DNA from: Phycisphaerae bacterium
Lineage (GTDB): Bacteria; Planctomycetota; Phycisphaerae; Phycisphaerales; Phycisphaeraceae
NCBI GenBank assembly: GCA_002688155.1
Contig: NZCH01000046.1
Span: 1-46,130, forward strand
Direction: 5' to 3'
DNA length: 46,130 nucleotides
Both the position numbers and the translations under genes were made by a program. This document shows, piece after piece, positions 24,898-33,369 of the stretch (within the stretch, counting starts at the first letter, position 1; each line of letters begins with the position of its first letter). The notes below the pieces were generated by a model. It did no database searches. It was not told the origin of the DNA and saw nothing but the letters and a program-made list of their open reading frames with translations.

Positions 24898-26985
24898 TCA
24901 TACTGTGACGGTTTGCTCGCCGCGCGACTGCGCTTCTGCGGCCACCTGCCGGACAAAGTCGTCCAGCGGCATCGCGCCCAGGTCACCGCGCAAGCGGTCG
25001 CGGACGGAGACGGCGCCCGCCTTTTCATCGCGGCCGCCCACGACCAGCATGTAGTTGACCTTGCGTTCCTGTGCAACCTTGATTTTCGCGTTCACACGTT
25101 CATTCGAAGCATCGAGTGATACGCGCAGTCCCTCATTGACCAGCGCCTGTTCAACCTGCCGCGCATAATCGAGGAATTTATCGCTGATCGGCAGGACACG
25201 CACCTGCTCGGGCGACAGCCAGAGCGGAAACGCGCCGGCGAAATGCTCTGTGAGCACGCCAATAAAACGCTCCATCGAGCCGAACGGCGCCCGGTGAATC
25301 ATGACCGGCCGATGCTCCGCGTTGTCCGCGCCAACATACGTAAGGTCGAATCGCTGCGGCAGGTTGTAGTCAACCTGCACGGTGCCCAACTGCCACTCGC
25401 GTCCGATCACGTCTTTGACGACGAAGTCAATCTTCGGCCCGTAGAACGCGGCTTCGCCGGGCTCCTCTGTGAAGGGCACGTCCAATGATTGCGCGGCGGC
25501 GGCGCACGCGGCTTCGGCCTTGTCCCAGTTCGACGGGGTGCCGACGTACTTGCTGCTGTCGGCATCGCGCAAGCCAACGCGCACGCGGTAGTCCGACATC
25601 GCCAGCGTGCGGAAGATGATCTTCACCAGTTCGAGACAGCCCTGCAGTTCGTCCGCCAGTTGATCTTCCGTGCAAAACAGGTGCGCGTCATCCTGCGTGA
25701 AGCCGCGAACGCGCGTCATGCCGCCCAGTTCGCCCGACTGCTCCCAACGATAGACCGTGCCGAACTCAGCCAACCGTACCGGCAGGTCACGGTAACTGTG
25801 CTTGTCCGACGCGTAAATCCGTATGTGATGCGGGCAATTCATCGGTTTGAGCAGATAGCCGTCGATCGTGCCTTCGTTCATCAAATTCGACAGTTGGGCG
25901 CAGGTGCAATTCTCGCCGGCCAGCGTGTCGACCTGTTCGGCGCTGATCAGCGGCGGGTACTGACTGTCGCGGTAATAAGGGTAATGCCCCGATGTTTTGT
26001 ACAAGTCCAGTTTGCCGATGTGTGGCGTGAACACCTGGCTGTACCCCTGCCGGCGCAGGTGCTCGAGGATGAAATTTTGCAACTCCTGGCGGACGACGGC
26101 CCCGGCGGGCTTCCACAGAATCAGTCCCTGGCCGACCTGCTCGTCGATCGTGAACAGGCCCAGCTTCTGCCCGATGACGCGATGATCGCGCTGTCGGGCT
26201 TCTTCGAGATTCTCGAGGTGATCGTCCAGGTCCGCCTGCGAGAAAAACGCGGTGCCGTAAATGCGCTGGAACTGGTCTGACGTGACGTCACCGTGCCAGT
26301 GACTCGATGCGATGGAGAGAACCTTGAACGCCGCGACGTCACCCGTGGCGGGCACGTGCCCGCCCATACAAAGATCCTCCCAGTTCTCCACCTTAGCGCT
26401 GTCGCCACACTCACCTGTTACATAGAACGACAACATGTCAGCGCCGCCTTCAACCGCACGCTGTGCGTTGTCCACTTTGTACTTGTTTCCCTCAGCCTCG
26501 AGTTTCTCAATGCCTTCGTCGGCCGGCAATTCGTATCGCGTAAATCGCCTCTTCTCTTCGATGATCTCACGCATGCGTGATTCGATTCTGGCAAAATCGT
26601 CACTGGAGATAGGCGTGTCCAGTTGCAAGTCGTAGTAGAACCCGTTGTCGATCGGCGGCCCGTATGCCAGTTGGGTGTCGGGCCAAAGGTCACACACGGC
26701 CTCCGCGAGCACGTGAGCGCACGAGTGCCGCAGCAGATACAGTGCGTTCGGGTCATGGTCTCCTTTGGTTCGCCCGCTCTTGTCCGTGCGCGGGCGGGTG
26801 ACGATCGCCAGGTCGACGTCGTTGCCGTCATCGGGCAGTGGCCTGTTCAGGTCCCACAACTGTCCGCGCACCTTGGCGCCGATCGCGGCCCTGGCCAGGC
26901 CGGGCCCAATGTCCGCGGCGACTTGCGCCGGTGTAACCGGGCCTGAAAATTCCTTCTCACTTGAATCCGGCAAAATAACACGCAT
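24898..26985 (-). CDS. thrS: Threonyl-tRNA synthetase
   Basis: Charges tRNA-Thr; full-length class II enzyme of 695 residues. Domains in order are TGS (1-62), the editing domain with HSCAH (87-91), the catalytic core with KPMNCPHH (a zinc ligand Cys) and GGMTRVRGFTQDDAHLF (motif 2), and the C-terminal anticodon-binding domain (about 590-695). ATG 26985 has GAGGA 10 bases upstream, and a TAAACT -10 box lies near 27020. I saw no T-box or leader hairpin. Coding-like sequence continues in frame past the stop to about 24800. Confidence 0.97.
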   Translation of the reverse strand: MRVILPDSSEKEFSGPVTPAQVAADIGPGLARAAIGAKVRGQLWDLNRPLPDDGNDVDLAIVTRPRTDKSGRTKGDHDPNALYLLRHSCAHVLAEAVCDLWPDTQLAYGPPIDNGFYYDLQLDTPISSDDFARIESRMREIIEEKRRFTRYELPADEGIEKLEAEGNKYKVDNAQRAVEGGADMLSFYVTGECGDSAKVENWEDLCMGGHVPATGDVAAFKVLSIASSHWHGDVTSDQFQRIYGTAFFSQADLDDHLENLEEARQRDHRVIGQKLGLFTIDEQVGQGLILWKPAGAVVRQELQNFILEHLRRQGYSQVFTPHIGKLDLYKTSGHYPYYRDSQYPPLISAEQVDTLAGENCTCAQLSNLMNEGTIDGYLLKPMNCPHHIRIYASDKHSYRDLPVRLAEFGTVYRWEQSGELGGMTRVRGFTQDDAHLFCTEDQLADELQGCLELVKIIFRTLAMSDYRVRVGLRDADSSKYVGTPSNWDKAEAACAAAAQSLDVPFTEEPGEAAFYGPKIDFVVKDVIGREWQLGTVQVDYNLPQRFDLTYVGADNAEHRPVMIHRAPFGSMERFIGVLTEHFAGAFPLWLSPEQVRVLPISDKFLDYARQVEQALVNEGLRVSLDASNERVNAKIKVAQERKVNYMLVVGGRDEKAGAVSVRDRLRGDLGAMPLDDFVRQVAAEAQSRGEQTVTV

Positions 26986-27025
26986 CGTGGTCGTTTCCTC
27001 GTCAATGGCGGAGAGTTTAGCTTAA

Positions 27026-27626
27026 ACGCATCGGTGTTATTACGCCGTCGAACATCTGGCCGTTGCTCCTACGGTGCTGCCGCTATGCGCCGAGGTAGTC
27101 GTTCGTCGGCCATTGGGCATTGGAGGTCTGGGTATTTGGATACTGCTTTGCGCGCGTTTGGCCCGTGATGCCCCATAACCATGTATCGCGGTTACCGGGG
27201 GAGAATTCTCGACAAACAATATAGAGAGCGACCTTTGTTTGGCCGCCTCGGCGTGTTTTGGATCACGGATTCACATCCATCGTCACGCGAGAGGCATTTG
27301 CCGCAACCAGGTGCCATACCTAGCCGCGGAAGGCAGACAATCTTGCGGGGAACGTCGCGTGCTGCGCGTTGACATCGCAAATACCCCGGGCGATTTGAAT
27401 TTCGACTCACCGGAACTCATGTCGGACGAGTTCTTTATGCGCATTGCCTTGTAAATAACGCGAGATCGTACCGCGGTGCGGTAGCCTTCAGGTGTACCCG
27501 GCCAGGCGCCCGGGTCTTTTCAGAGCACCCGGGTCTGATCCGTGGCCAGCCCCGGTTTCAACATCGGTTTCCACAACCTGGCCATTTCCACTACCATGTC
27601 TCGCTCGTGTCAAGGTGGGACAACAC
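27026..27626. other. Intergenic region with a possible gene remnant
   Basis: No complete gene. From about 27368 to the stop at 27454 the plus strand has coding-like codons (RVDIANTPGDLNFDSPELMS, then DEFFMRIAL and a stop), which look like the C-terminal end of a lost gene. A hairpin with a T run follows at 27496-27520. Confidence 0.35.
27496..27520 (+). terminator. Possible intrinsic terminator
   Basis: ACCCGG-ccaggcgc-CCGGGT followed by CTTTT. The segment CCCGGGTCT occurs again at 27528-27536 as a direct repeat. Confidence 0.4.
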
Positions 27627-28640
27627 ATGAAACAGAAGATTGAAGGCATTTACGTGCCGCATATAGTGCCGCTGCTGCCGAACGGTGACATCAACGAGCC
27701 GGAATTGCGGCGGTACATTTCCTGGATGATCGACCGCGGTGTACATGGGCTGTACCCCAACGGGTCCACCGGTGAGTTTCTGCGCTTCACACCCGACGAG
27801 CGGGCGCGGATCAACCAGATTGTGATCGACGAAGCACGCGGCCGGGTGCCGGTGCTCGCGGGCGCCGCCGAGTCCAACACGCGCGAAACGATTAAGGCGT
27901 GCGAGTTGTACCACTCGTACGGCGCCCGGGCGGTCGCCATCGTGTCGCCGTTTTATTACAACCTCTCGTCTGAGTCGGTCTACGCGTATTTCCATGAGAT
28001 CGCGACCAACTCGCCGATCGACGTGACGCTTTACAACATTCCAATGTTTGCCAGCCCGATTGACGTGCCGACGATCAAACGGCTGTCGCAACTCGAGCGC
28101 GTCGCGGCGATCAAGGACTCGTCGGGTGACATTGGGTTTGCGTCGCGCGTGATTAATGCCGTTCGGCCTGATCGCCCCGATTTCGTGTTTCTCACGGGCT
28201 GGGATCTGGCGCTCGTGCCGATGCTGCTCATGGGCGCCGACGGCGGCACAAATGCGTTGGCTGGCGTCGTGCCTGAGGTGACCCGACAGATTTTCGACGC
28301 CGTGCGCGCCGGGCAAATCGAGCAGGCCAAGGCGCTTCAGTTTCGCATCCTCGACCTGTTCGAAGCCGCCGTTTACTCGGAGGACTTTCCCGAGGGCGTG
28401 CGCGCCGCGGTCGAGCTGCGCGGTTTCGACCTCGGGGCCGGCCGTCAGCCGATCAGTGACAAGCAGCGCGTGGACATCGCGGCGCTGCGACGTGTGCTTC
28501 AGTGCATGATCGCCGACTTCGGGCTGACCGACCCGCCATCGGAAGGCTGCCCGCCCCGTACGGGCGGGATTGACCAGGACCGCATCGCCCAAATCACGCA
28601 GGGCGTGATCGACCAGCTGCGGCAGCGCGGCGTCATGTAG
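27627..28640 (+). CDS. DHDPS/N-acetylneuraminate lyase family protein
   Basis: A 337-residue class I aldolase of the dihydrodipicolinate synthase family. The Schiff-base residue is Lys163 in AAIKDSSGD, the catalytic Tyr136 is in LYNIP, and the pyruvate-binding motif is GSTGE (46-50). It is about 40 residues longer than typical DapA, with a tail after 290. The family covers lysine synthesis, sialate lyase and sugar-acid aldolases; without dapB or sugar genes nearby I cannot choose. ATG 27627 is preceded by AAGGTGG. The open frame extends upstream to 27492 without homology. Confidence 0.88.
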   Translation: MKQKIEGIYVPHIVPLLPNGDINEPELRRYISWMIDRGVHGLYPNGSTGEFLRFTPDERARINQIVIDEARGRVPVLAGAAESNTRETIKACELYHSYGARAVAIVSPFYYNLSSESVYAYFHEIATNSPIDVTLYNIPMFASPIDVPTIKRLSQLERVAAIKDSSGDIGFASRVINAVRPDRPDFVFLTGWDLALVPMLLMGADGGTNALAGVVPEVTRQIFDAVRAGQIEQAKALQFRILDLFEAAVYSEDFPEGVRAAVELRGFDLGAGRQPISDKQRVDIAALRRVLQCMIADFGLTDPPSEGCPPRTGGIDQDRIAQITQGVIDQLRQRGVM

Positions 28641-28668
28641 CTCGTACCGATTCACGCTGGGTCCGCCC

Positions 28669-28674
28669 TATACT
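28669..28674 (+). promoter_or_regulatory. -10 box for the leaderless ABC ATPase gene
   Basis: TATACT 7 bases before ATG 28682. A TTG at 28676 would leave only one base, so the ATG is preferred. Confidence 0.5.
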
Positions 28675-28681
28675 GTTGCGC

Positions 28682-29800
28682 ATGACTGCCGCCGCGCCAG
28701 CGACGACCGAATTGGCTGCATCCGCCCCGACTGGCGAGTCGCTGGTAGAGGTCAGTCACCTAAAAACGTACTTCCCGGTCAAGCGTGGCCTGATGCGGCG
28801 CGTCGTTGCGCACCTCAAGGCGGTCGATGATGTTTCGTTTACGATCGGCGCGGGCAAAACGCTGGGTCTGGTCGGCGAATCAGGTTGCGGCAAGTCAACG
28901 GTCGGGCGGTCGATCCTTCGCCTGATCGACGCCACCGACGGCTCGGTGCGATTTGATGGCACGGATGTGTTCAGCGCGGGTCGGGGGGAACTCAAGCAGC
29001 TTCGCCGGCACATGCAGATCATCTTTCAGGACCCGGTCGGCTCGCTGAACCCGCGTATGACCGTTGGCCGAATCATCGGCGAACCAATCGGTGTGCACGG
29101 TTTGGCCAAAGGTGAGGCGCTTCGCCAACGCGTCGCATCGCTGCTTAAACGCGTGGGCCTGTCACCCGATCACGCGGCTCGATACCCACACGAGTTCTCC
29201 GGTGGGCAGCGGCAGCGCATCGGCATCGCACGCGCGCTGGCGCTTGAGCCCAAGTTCATCGTCTGCGATGAGCCGGTCAGCGCGCTTGACGTGTCAATCC
29301 AGTCACAAATACTGAACCTGCTGGATGACCTTCAGCACGAGTTCGGGCTGGCGTATTTGTTCATCGCGCACAACTTGGCGGTGATCGAACACTTTTGCGA
29401 TCGCGTGGCCGTGATGTACCTGGGCCGAATCGTCGAACTCGCGGACCGCGACGATATCTACGCTAACCCGCAGCATCCCTACACCAAAGCATTGTTGTCT
29501 GCCGTCCCCACACCGATACCGCCGGCCCCAGACACGGCCGGGTCGACGCGGATCGTCCTTCCCGGCGAAGTGCCGTCACCCGTCAAACCGCCGACCGGCT
29601 GTGCATTTCATCCGCGATGTCATTTGACACGTGAGCTGGCGAATACTGCCGGTGCCGACCAGGCTGGCGAGACCGTTCAGGTCACCGTTCAGGGAAAATC
29701 TACACGGGTCATGGCGCGATGCGTCAACGAACGCCCTACCCTGGACGTCGTCTCGGGCCAGACCGGGCAATATGTGGCGTGCTGGTACCACGACCGGTAG
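28682..29800 (+). CDS. Oligopeptide/dipeptide ABC transporter ATP-binding protein
   Basis: A 372-residue OppF/DppF-type ATPase. Walker A is GESGCGKS (65-72), the Q loop is IIFQDPVGSLNPRMTV, the signature is SGGQRQRIGIARAL, and Walker B is FIVCDEPVSALD. The C-terminal oligopeptide-type tail has YTKALLSAVPTP and GCAFHPRC. It normally works with OppD, two permeases and a binding protein to import peptides or nickel; none of these is nearby, so it must pair with subunits encoded elsewhere. It follows the DHDPS-family gene by 41 bases and has its own TATACT box. Confidence 0.93.
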   Translation: MTAAAPATTELAASAPTGESLVEVSHLKTYFPVKRGLMRRVVAHLKAVDDVSFTIGAGKTLGLVGESGCGKSTVGRSILRLIDATDGSVRFDGTDVFSAGRGELKQLRRHMQIIFQDPVGSLNPRMTVGRIIGEPIGVHGLAKGEALRQRVASLLKRVGLSPDHAARYPHEFSGGQRQRIGIARALALEPKFIVCDEPVSALDVSIQSQILNLLDDLQHEFGLAYLFIAHNLAVIEHFCDRVAVMYLGRIVELADRDDIYANPQHPYTKALLSAVPTPIPPAPDTAGSTRIVLPGEVPSPVKPPTGCAFHPRCHLTRELANTAGADQAGETVQVTVQGKSTRVMARCVNERPTLDVVSGQTGQYVACWYHDR

Positions 29801-29823
29801 CTGCATCAGGCACAGCGGGTCAC

Positions 29824-29852
29824 TTGAAATCCCGGGGGGTTGCCTGTAAACT
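29824..29852 (+). promoter_or_regulatory. Predicted rpsP promoter
   Basis: TTGAAA (29824-29829) and TAAACT (29847-29852) are separated by 17 bases, the closest match to the sigma-70 consensus in the window. The leader would be about 35 bases and carries the ribosome binding site. Confidence 0.6.
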
Positions 29853-29892
29853 GCTTTGTTCGCGCCCAAACGAGGTCTACCGGAGTCCGCCC

Positions 29893-30174
29893 GTGTCAGT
29901 CAAAATCCGCATGAAACGCTTCGGTCGACGGCATCGCCCGTTTTATCGCATCTGCGCCATGGACACGCGGTCCGCCCGCGACAGCCAGTCCATCGAACAG
30001 TTGGGGTTTTACGATCCGCTCGAAGAGAATGACGACAAGGCAATCAAGGTCAACACCGAGCGTGTCATGTACTGGCTGGGTGTGGGCGCGCAGCCTTCGT
30101 CGACGGTCAAGAGCCTGCTTAAGAAGCGCGGCATCGACGCCGTGCCCGGCAAGCCGAAGCTGATCGAGGGGTAA
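29893..30174 (+). CDS. rpsP: 30S ribosomal protein S16
   Basis: A 93-residue small-subunit protein. The N-terminus SVKIRMKRFGRRHRPFYRIC and IEQLGFYDP are family-defining. The start is GTG 29893, with GGAG about 8 bases upstream; upstream in-frame ATGs only lengthen it with unrelated residues. trmD follows after 60 bases, but rimM, which usually lies between rpsP and trmD, is absent. Confidence 0.96.
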   Translation: MSVKIRMKRFGRRHRPFYRICAMDTRSARDSQSIEQLGFYDPLEENDDKAIKVNTERVMYWLGVGAQPSSTVKSLLKKRGIDAVPGKPKLIEG

Positions 30175-30234
30175 TCAACGAGATTGTTGCCGGTATGACC
30201 CGAGCGGCTGTCCCCTGGGGGCGCCTTTATCGCC

Positions 30235-30954
30235 ATGCGCATCGATGTGCTGACTCTGTTCCCGGAAATGTTCGACAACGTGTTGTCGTCGAGCATACTC
30301 AAGCGCGCGGCGGACCCGGCGGTGACGCCGGCACCGGTGCGGTATCACCTGACGAACATCCGCGAATATACGACCGACAAGCACGGTAAGGTGGACAAAC
30401 CGCCATACGGGGGCGGCCCGGGCATGGTCATGCAGTGCCAGCCGGTGTGGGACGCGGTGCACGCCGTGGAAGCGCAGGATGCCGGCGTGCCCGCCACGCG
30501 CATCTTCATGACGCCGCAGGGCCGGCGGCTTGATCATCGACTGGTGGAAGAACTCGCCGATGAGCCGCGACTACTGATTGTCGCCGGGCATTACGAGGGC
30601 GTCGATCAGCGCGTGATCGACGCACTGGAACCGCTTTTGATCAGCATCGGTGACTACGTACTCACCGGTGGCGAGTTACCGGCCATGGTGCTGATCGACG
30701 CCGTGGTGCGCCTGCTGCCGGGCGTGCTGGGCGATGAAACCTCGGCACAGCACGAAAGTTTCTCCACCCAGGCCAACGGCCTGCTCGATTACCCGCACTA
30801 CACACGCCCACCGACCTGGCAGGGCTGCGATGTGCCACAGGTGCTGTTGTCCGGCAATCACGCTCAAATCGAAGCGTGGCGACGCGAGCAGTCACAGAAT
30901 CTCACGCAAGACCGCCGGCCCGATCTGCTCAATCGTGACGAACAGACAGATTGA
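30235..30954 (+). CDS. trmD: tRNA (guanine-N1)-methyltransferase
   Basis: A SPOUT methyltransferase that makes m1G37 in tRNA and prevents frameshifting; 239 residues, the usual size. MRIDVLTLFPEMFDN starts the domain, GGGPGMVMQ and HYEGVDQRVID are conserved, and the trefoil knot binding S-adenosylmethionine is IGDYVLTGGELPAMVLIDAV (split here for length). It is likely co-transcribed with rpsP. rplS, which normally follows trmD, is absent. Confidence 0.96.
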   Translation: MRIDVLTLFPEMFDNVLSSSILKRAADPAVTPAPVRYHLTNIREYTTDKHGKVDKPPYGGGPGMVMQCQPVWDAVHAVEAQDAGVPATRIFMTPQGRRLDHRLVEELADEPRLLIVAGHYEGVDQRVIDALEPLLISIGDYVLTGGELPAMVLIDAVVRLLPGVLGDETSAQHESFSTQANGLLDYPHYTRPPTWQGCDVPQVLLSGNHAQIEAWRREQSQNLTQDRRPDLLNRDEQTD

Positions 30955-31122
30955 ACCGGATGAATCAGGTATGCCAAACGCAAAGCGAATGGCGCGAAAC
31001 ACTTTTTGCATGCGCGGCTTGCCCAAGCCGGTGACGTACTCATCGGCCATCGATTTGCGAATCGTGGCGAGGTTGCCCGGTAAAACCGCACATGCCGATG
31101 GCACACCATCCAAAAGGGACAA
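30892..31122 (-). CDS. Doubtful small ORF overlapping the trmD end
   Basis: 76 residues from a TTG start, overlapping the trmD 3' end by 63 bases on the opposite strand. Its middle part (GNLATIRKSMADEYVTGLGK) has a coding-like codon pattern, but no family is recognised and there is no Shine-Dalgarno sequence. It could be a remnant. Confidence 0.25.
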   Translation of the reverse strand: MSLLDGVPSACAVLPGNLATIRKSMADEYVTGLGKPRMQKVFRAIRFAFGIPDSSGSICLFVTIEQIGPAVLREIL

Positions 31123-31181
31123 TCACACACGACGCTGACCCAGTGCCGCGCATCGTCATATGACTTATTGATATAACACAG

Positions 31182-32615
31182 TTATCTCCGATACCCCGTG
31201 CCCGCCGCGCTGGCGAACTTCGAGAGCCGGTTGCTCACGTACAGCGCTTCGAGCAGGAACTCGCCGGCCGATGCCACGGACTGGTCATCTTTGATGTCCA
31301 GGTCCAGCCGGCGCGCCATGTCGGTCGCGGCTTCGTACAGTCCGTCAACCAGTTTCATGTTCGCGATGTACTCGTCGGCGGACACGTCGTCGCCGGCGGT
31401 GAGCGTCAGACCCTCGGTGAACTGTTCGATGATCAGCTCGTACTCGTCGACATCCGCGAGGTCTTCGAACACGCCCTTGACGGCCTCGCCGATCAGTGAC
31501 ACGATCAGCGCGTCCTCGGCGCCCTGGCCGTCTTCGGCGAGCATCAGCTCGACTTTGCCACGGCAAGAGGCTACCAGGTGCGCCAGATCGCACATGCGCG
31601 GGATTACACGGTCCTCGCCGGTGAGGATGCCGCGCCGCTCAGTGCTGGAGACCAGATTCTCCATGCACGCGATGCTGGTACGCACGGACACGCCCGACGC
31701 CTGGTTGATGTGTGAGCTTCGCCGCGCCAGGGCGACCGCCTCTTCGATGATGCGGTGCAGGTACGCGGGCACGTCGATAGCTGGCAGGCCGTTGTCCTGC
31801 GATTGCCGGTCGGTCCACGCATTGTCGTTGGTGATCGCCATGGCCTCGACGGTTGTTTGCGGGTAGTGCGTACGCACGACCGAGCCGATGCGGTCCTTCA
31901 GCGGTGTAACGATGCGCCCGCGGTTGGTGTAGTCCTCGGGGTTGGCGCTGAATGCGAGGCACACGTCCAAATCCAGCCGAATCGGGTACCCGCGAATCTG
32001 CACGTCGCGTTCTTCGAGCACGTTGAACAGGCCCACCTGAATGCGAGGCGCCAGGTCAGGCAATTCGTTGATAGCGAAGATGCCCCGGTTGGCGCGCGGG
32101 ATCAGACCAAAATGCATCGTCGATTCGTCGGAGAGGTACCGGCCCTCAGCATGCTTGACGATGTCAATCTCGCCAATCAGGTCGGCGATGGTCACGTCAG
32201 GCGTAGCCAGCTTTTCGTGATAACGCTCGTCACGGTGGAGCCAGCGGATGGGCGTATCGTCGCCGTGCTGATCGACGAGCCGTTTACCGATCGCGGTCAT
32301 CGGCGCGGCGGGATCGTCGGGGATCTCCAGTTCCGCGAGGATCGGTGTCCACTCGTCGAGGAGTTGCGGGAGCATGCGCAGCATGCGCGTCTTGGCCTGG
32401 CCGCGCAAACCCAGAAACAGCATGTCGTGCCGCGAGAGAATCGCGTGGCAAACCTGTGGCAGCACCGTCGTGCGATAGCCGATGATGCCGGGAAACAGTT
32501 CGTCGTTGTCACGTAACCGCCGTACGAGGTTGTCGCGCAGTTCCTGCTTCACGCTGCGGTGACGGTAGCCGGTCTTTTTGAGTTGGCCGAGGGTCGCGGG
32601 CTGGAGTTGATTCAT
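31182..32615 (-). CDS. AAA+ ATPase of the magnesium-chelatase/MoxR type
   Basis: 477 residues. The Walker A variant GLRGQAKT is followed by a Walker B region GIFAINELPDLAPRIQVGLF, in which the usual Asp-Glu is Asn-Glu. LEERDVQIRGYPIRLDLDV and ASANPEDYTNRGRI (first residues FSANPED) with PLKDRIG give sensor 1 and the arginine-finger region. The Asn-Glu form seems typical of this subfamily, which is often annotated as magnesium chelatase. Such ATPases usually act with a VWA-domain protein, but none is adjacent. Start 32615 has AGGAC 5-6 bases upstream; 32639 is an alternative. Confidence 0.85.
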   Translation of the reverse strand: MNQLQPATLGQLKKTGYRHRSVKQELRDNLVRRLRDNDELFPGIIGYRTTVLPQVCHAILSRHDMLFLGLRGQAKTRMLRMLPQLLDEWTPILAELEIPDDPAAPMTAIGKRLVDQHGDDTPIRWLHRDERYHEKLATPDVTIADLIGEIDIVKHAEGRYLSDESTMHFGLIPRANRGIFAINELPDLAPRIQVGLFNVLEERDVQIRGYPIRLDLDVCLAFSANPEDYTNRGRIVTPLKDRIGSVVRTHYPQTTVEAMAITNDNAWTDRQSQDNGLPAIDVPAYLHRIIEEAVALARRSSHINQASGVSVRTSIACMENLVSSTERRGILTGEDRVIPRMCDLAHLVASCRGKVELMLAEDGQGAEDALIVSLIGEAVKGVFEDLADVDEYELIIEQFTEGLTLTAGDDVSADEYIANMKLVDGLYEAATDMARRLDLDIKDDQSVASAGEFLLEALYVSNRLSKFASAAGTGYRR

Positions 32616-32653
32616 GCTTGTCCTGTTCTCGGGTGTCATGCACCGTCGGTGCA

Positions 32654-32682
32654 ACGCTAGGTCGACGGCATGAAATCGTCAA
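32654..32682 (-). promoter_or_regulatory. Predicted promoter of the AAA+ ATPase gene
   Basis: On the minus strand TTGACG (32682-32677) and TAGCGT (32659-32654) are separated by 17 bases. Transcription would start near 32647, before ATG 32639 and 32615. Confidence 0.5.
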
Positions 32683-32801
32683 ATCAGACGAAGTGCAGAG
32701 TCTGACAGTTGAAGATCGATAGTCGTCAGATATTCGCTTGACGTGTGAGGGTTTACGTTTGGGCGTGTTGCAATGCCGAAACACCGCGGGCACCAAACTC
32801 A

Positions 32802-32807
32802 TATAAT
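32802..32807 (+). promoter_or_regulatory. -10 box of the universal stress protein gene
   Basis: A consensus TATAAT, 4 bases before an ATG that opens an 8-codon ORF and 24 bases before the TTG start of the main gene. Confidence 0.5.
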
Positions 32808-32811
32808 CCGC

Positions 32812-32838
32812 ATGAAATTAGGAGATTTCATTTGCTAA
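32812..32838 (+). other. 8-codon upstream ORF (MKLGDFIC) overlapping the next start
   Basis: ATG AAA TTA GGA GAT TTC ATT TGC TAA. It contains the Shine-Dalgarno site AGGAGA (32820-32825) of the next gene, and its TAA overlaps that gene's TTG codon region (32832-32834) in another frame. It could couple or regulate translation, or be accidental. Confidence 0.3.
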
Positions 32839-33257
32839 GCAGCCGACTTCTGATCGCGGTGAGCACGCCCTGGGCAAGCCAGAAGGTGACCGATCCGATC
32901 ATCAACCTGGCGCGTCGGCTGGACGCGGATGTGATCGCGGTGCACGTCGCGACACAGAGTGACGCGGATGAAAAGGAAGCGGACGCCAAGCATCGCGGCG
33001 AGCAGACGCTCGAACTGCTGGGCGATGCGATGCGCGCGCAGGGCATCGATTATGAGTGTGTGCTGCTGTTCTCCGATGATGTCGCCAAGGCGATCATCAA
33101 CACCGCGCGCGAGCGCGAGTGCACTGTGGTGGTCATGGGCATCGGCAAGCAGACGCTGCTGCAGCGTGTGTTTGGCAAGAACGTGCCGGCCGAGGTCGCG
33201 AGGCAGAGCAACCTGCCGGTACTGATGCTGCCGGCCCAGTGGGAAGGCCTGGTGTGA
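32832..33257 (+). CDS. Universal stress protein (UspA) family
   Basis: A 141-residue single UspA domain. LLIAVSTPWASQK begins the fold, and VVVMGIGKQTLLQRVFGKNV with LPVLML closes it. The usual ATP-binding G-2x-G-9x-G(S/T) motif is only partly kept (GIGKQTLLQRVFGKN), so nucleotide binding is uncertain. The start is TTG 32832 with AGGAGA exactly 6 bases upstream; the frame is open further upstream but without homology. It is divergent from the AAA+ ATPase gene and followed by terC after 112 bases. Confidence 0.85.
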   Translation: MLSSRLLIAVSTPWASQKVTDPIINLARRLDADVIAVHVATQSDADEKEADAKHRGEQTLELLGDAMRAQGIDYECVLLFSDDVAKAIINTARERECTVVVMGIGKQTLLQRVFGKNVPAEVARQSNLPVLMLPAQWEGLV

Positions 33258-33369
33258 CTGCGCGCCCGGTGCCCGGCGCTACAGCGTGTTGCTTTCACTA
33301 CGTGCCTGGTTCGTCGAGACTGCATCCGCAAGCCGAAGTCGCAACATCACGTTTACGAGGAACCCCGCC

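Noticed and set aside
26986..27060. T-box or leader riboswitch before thrS
   Set aside because: The leader is short, with no T-box consensus or stem series; only a -10-like box and a Shine-Dalgarno site are visible.
27591..28655. 354-codon minus-strand ORF
   Set aside because: Antisense to the DHDPS-family gene with its intact catalytic residues.
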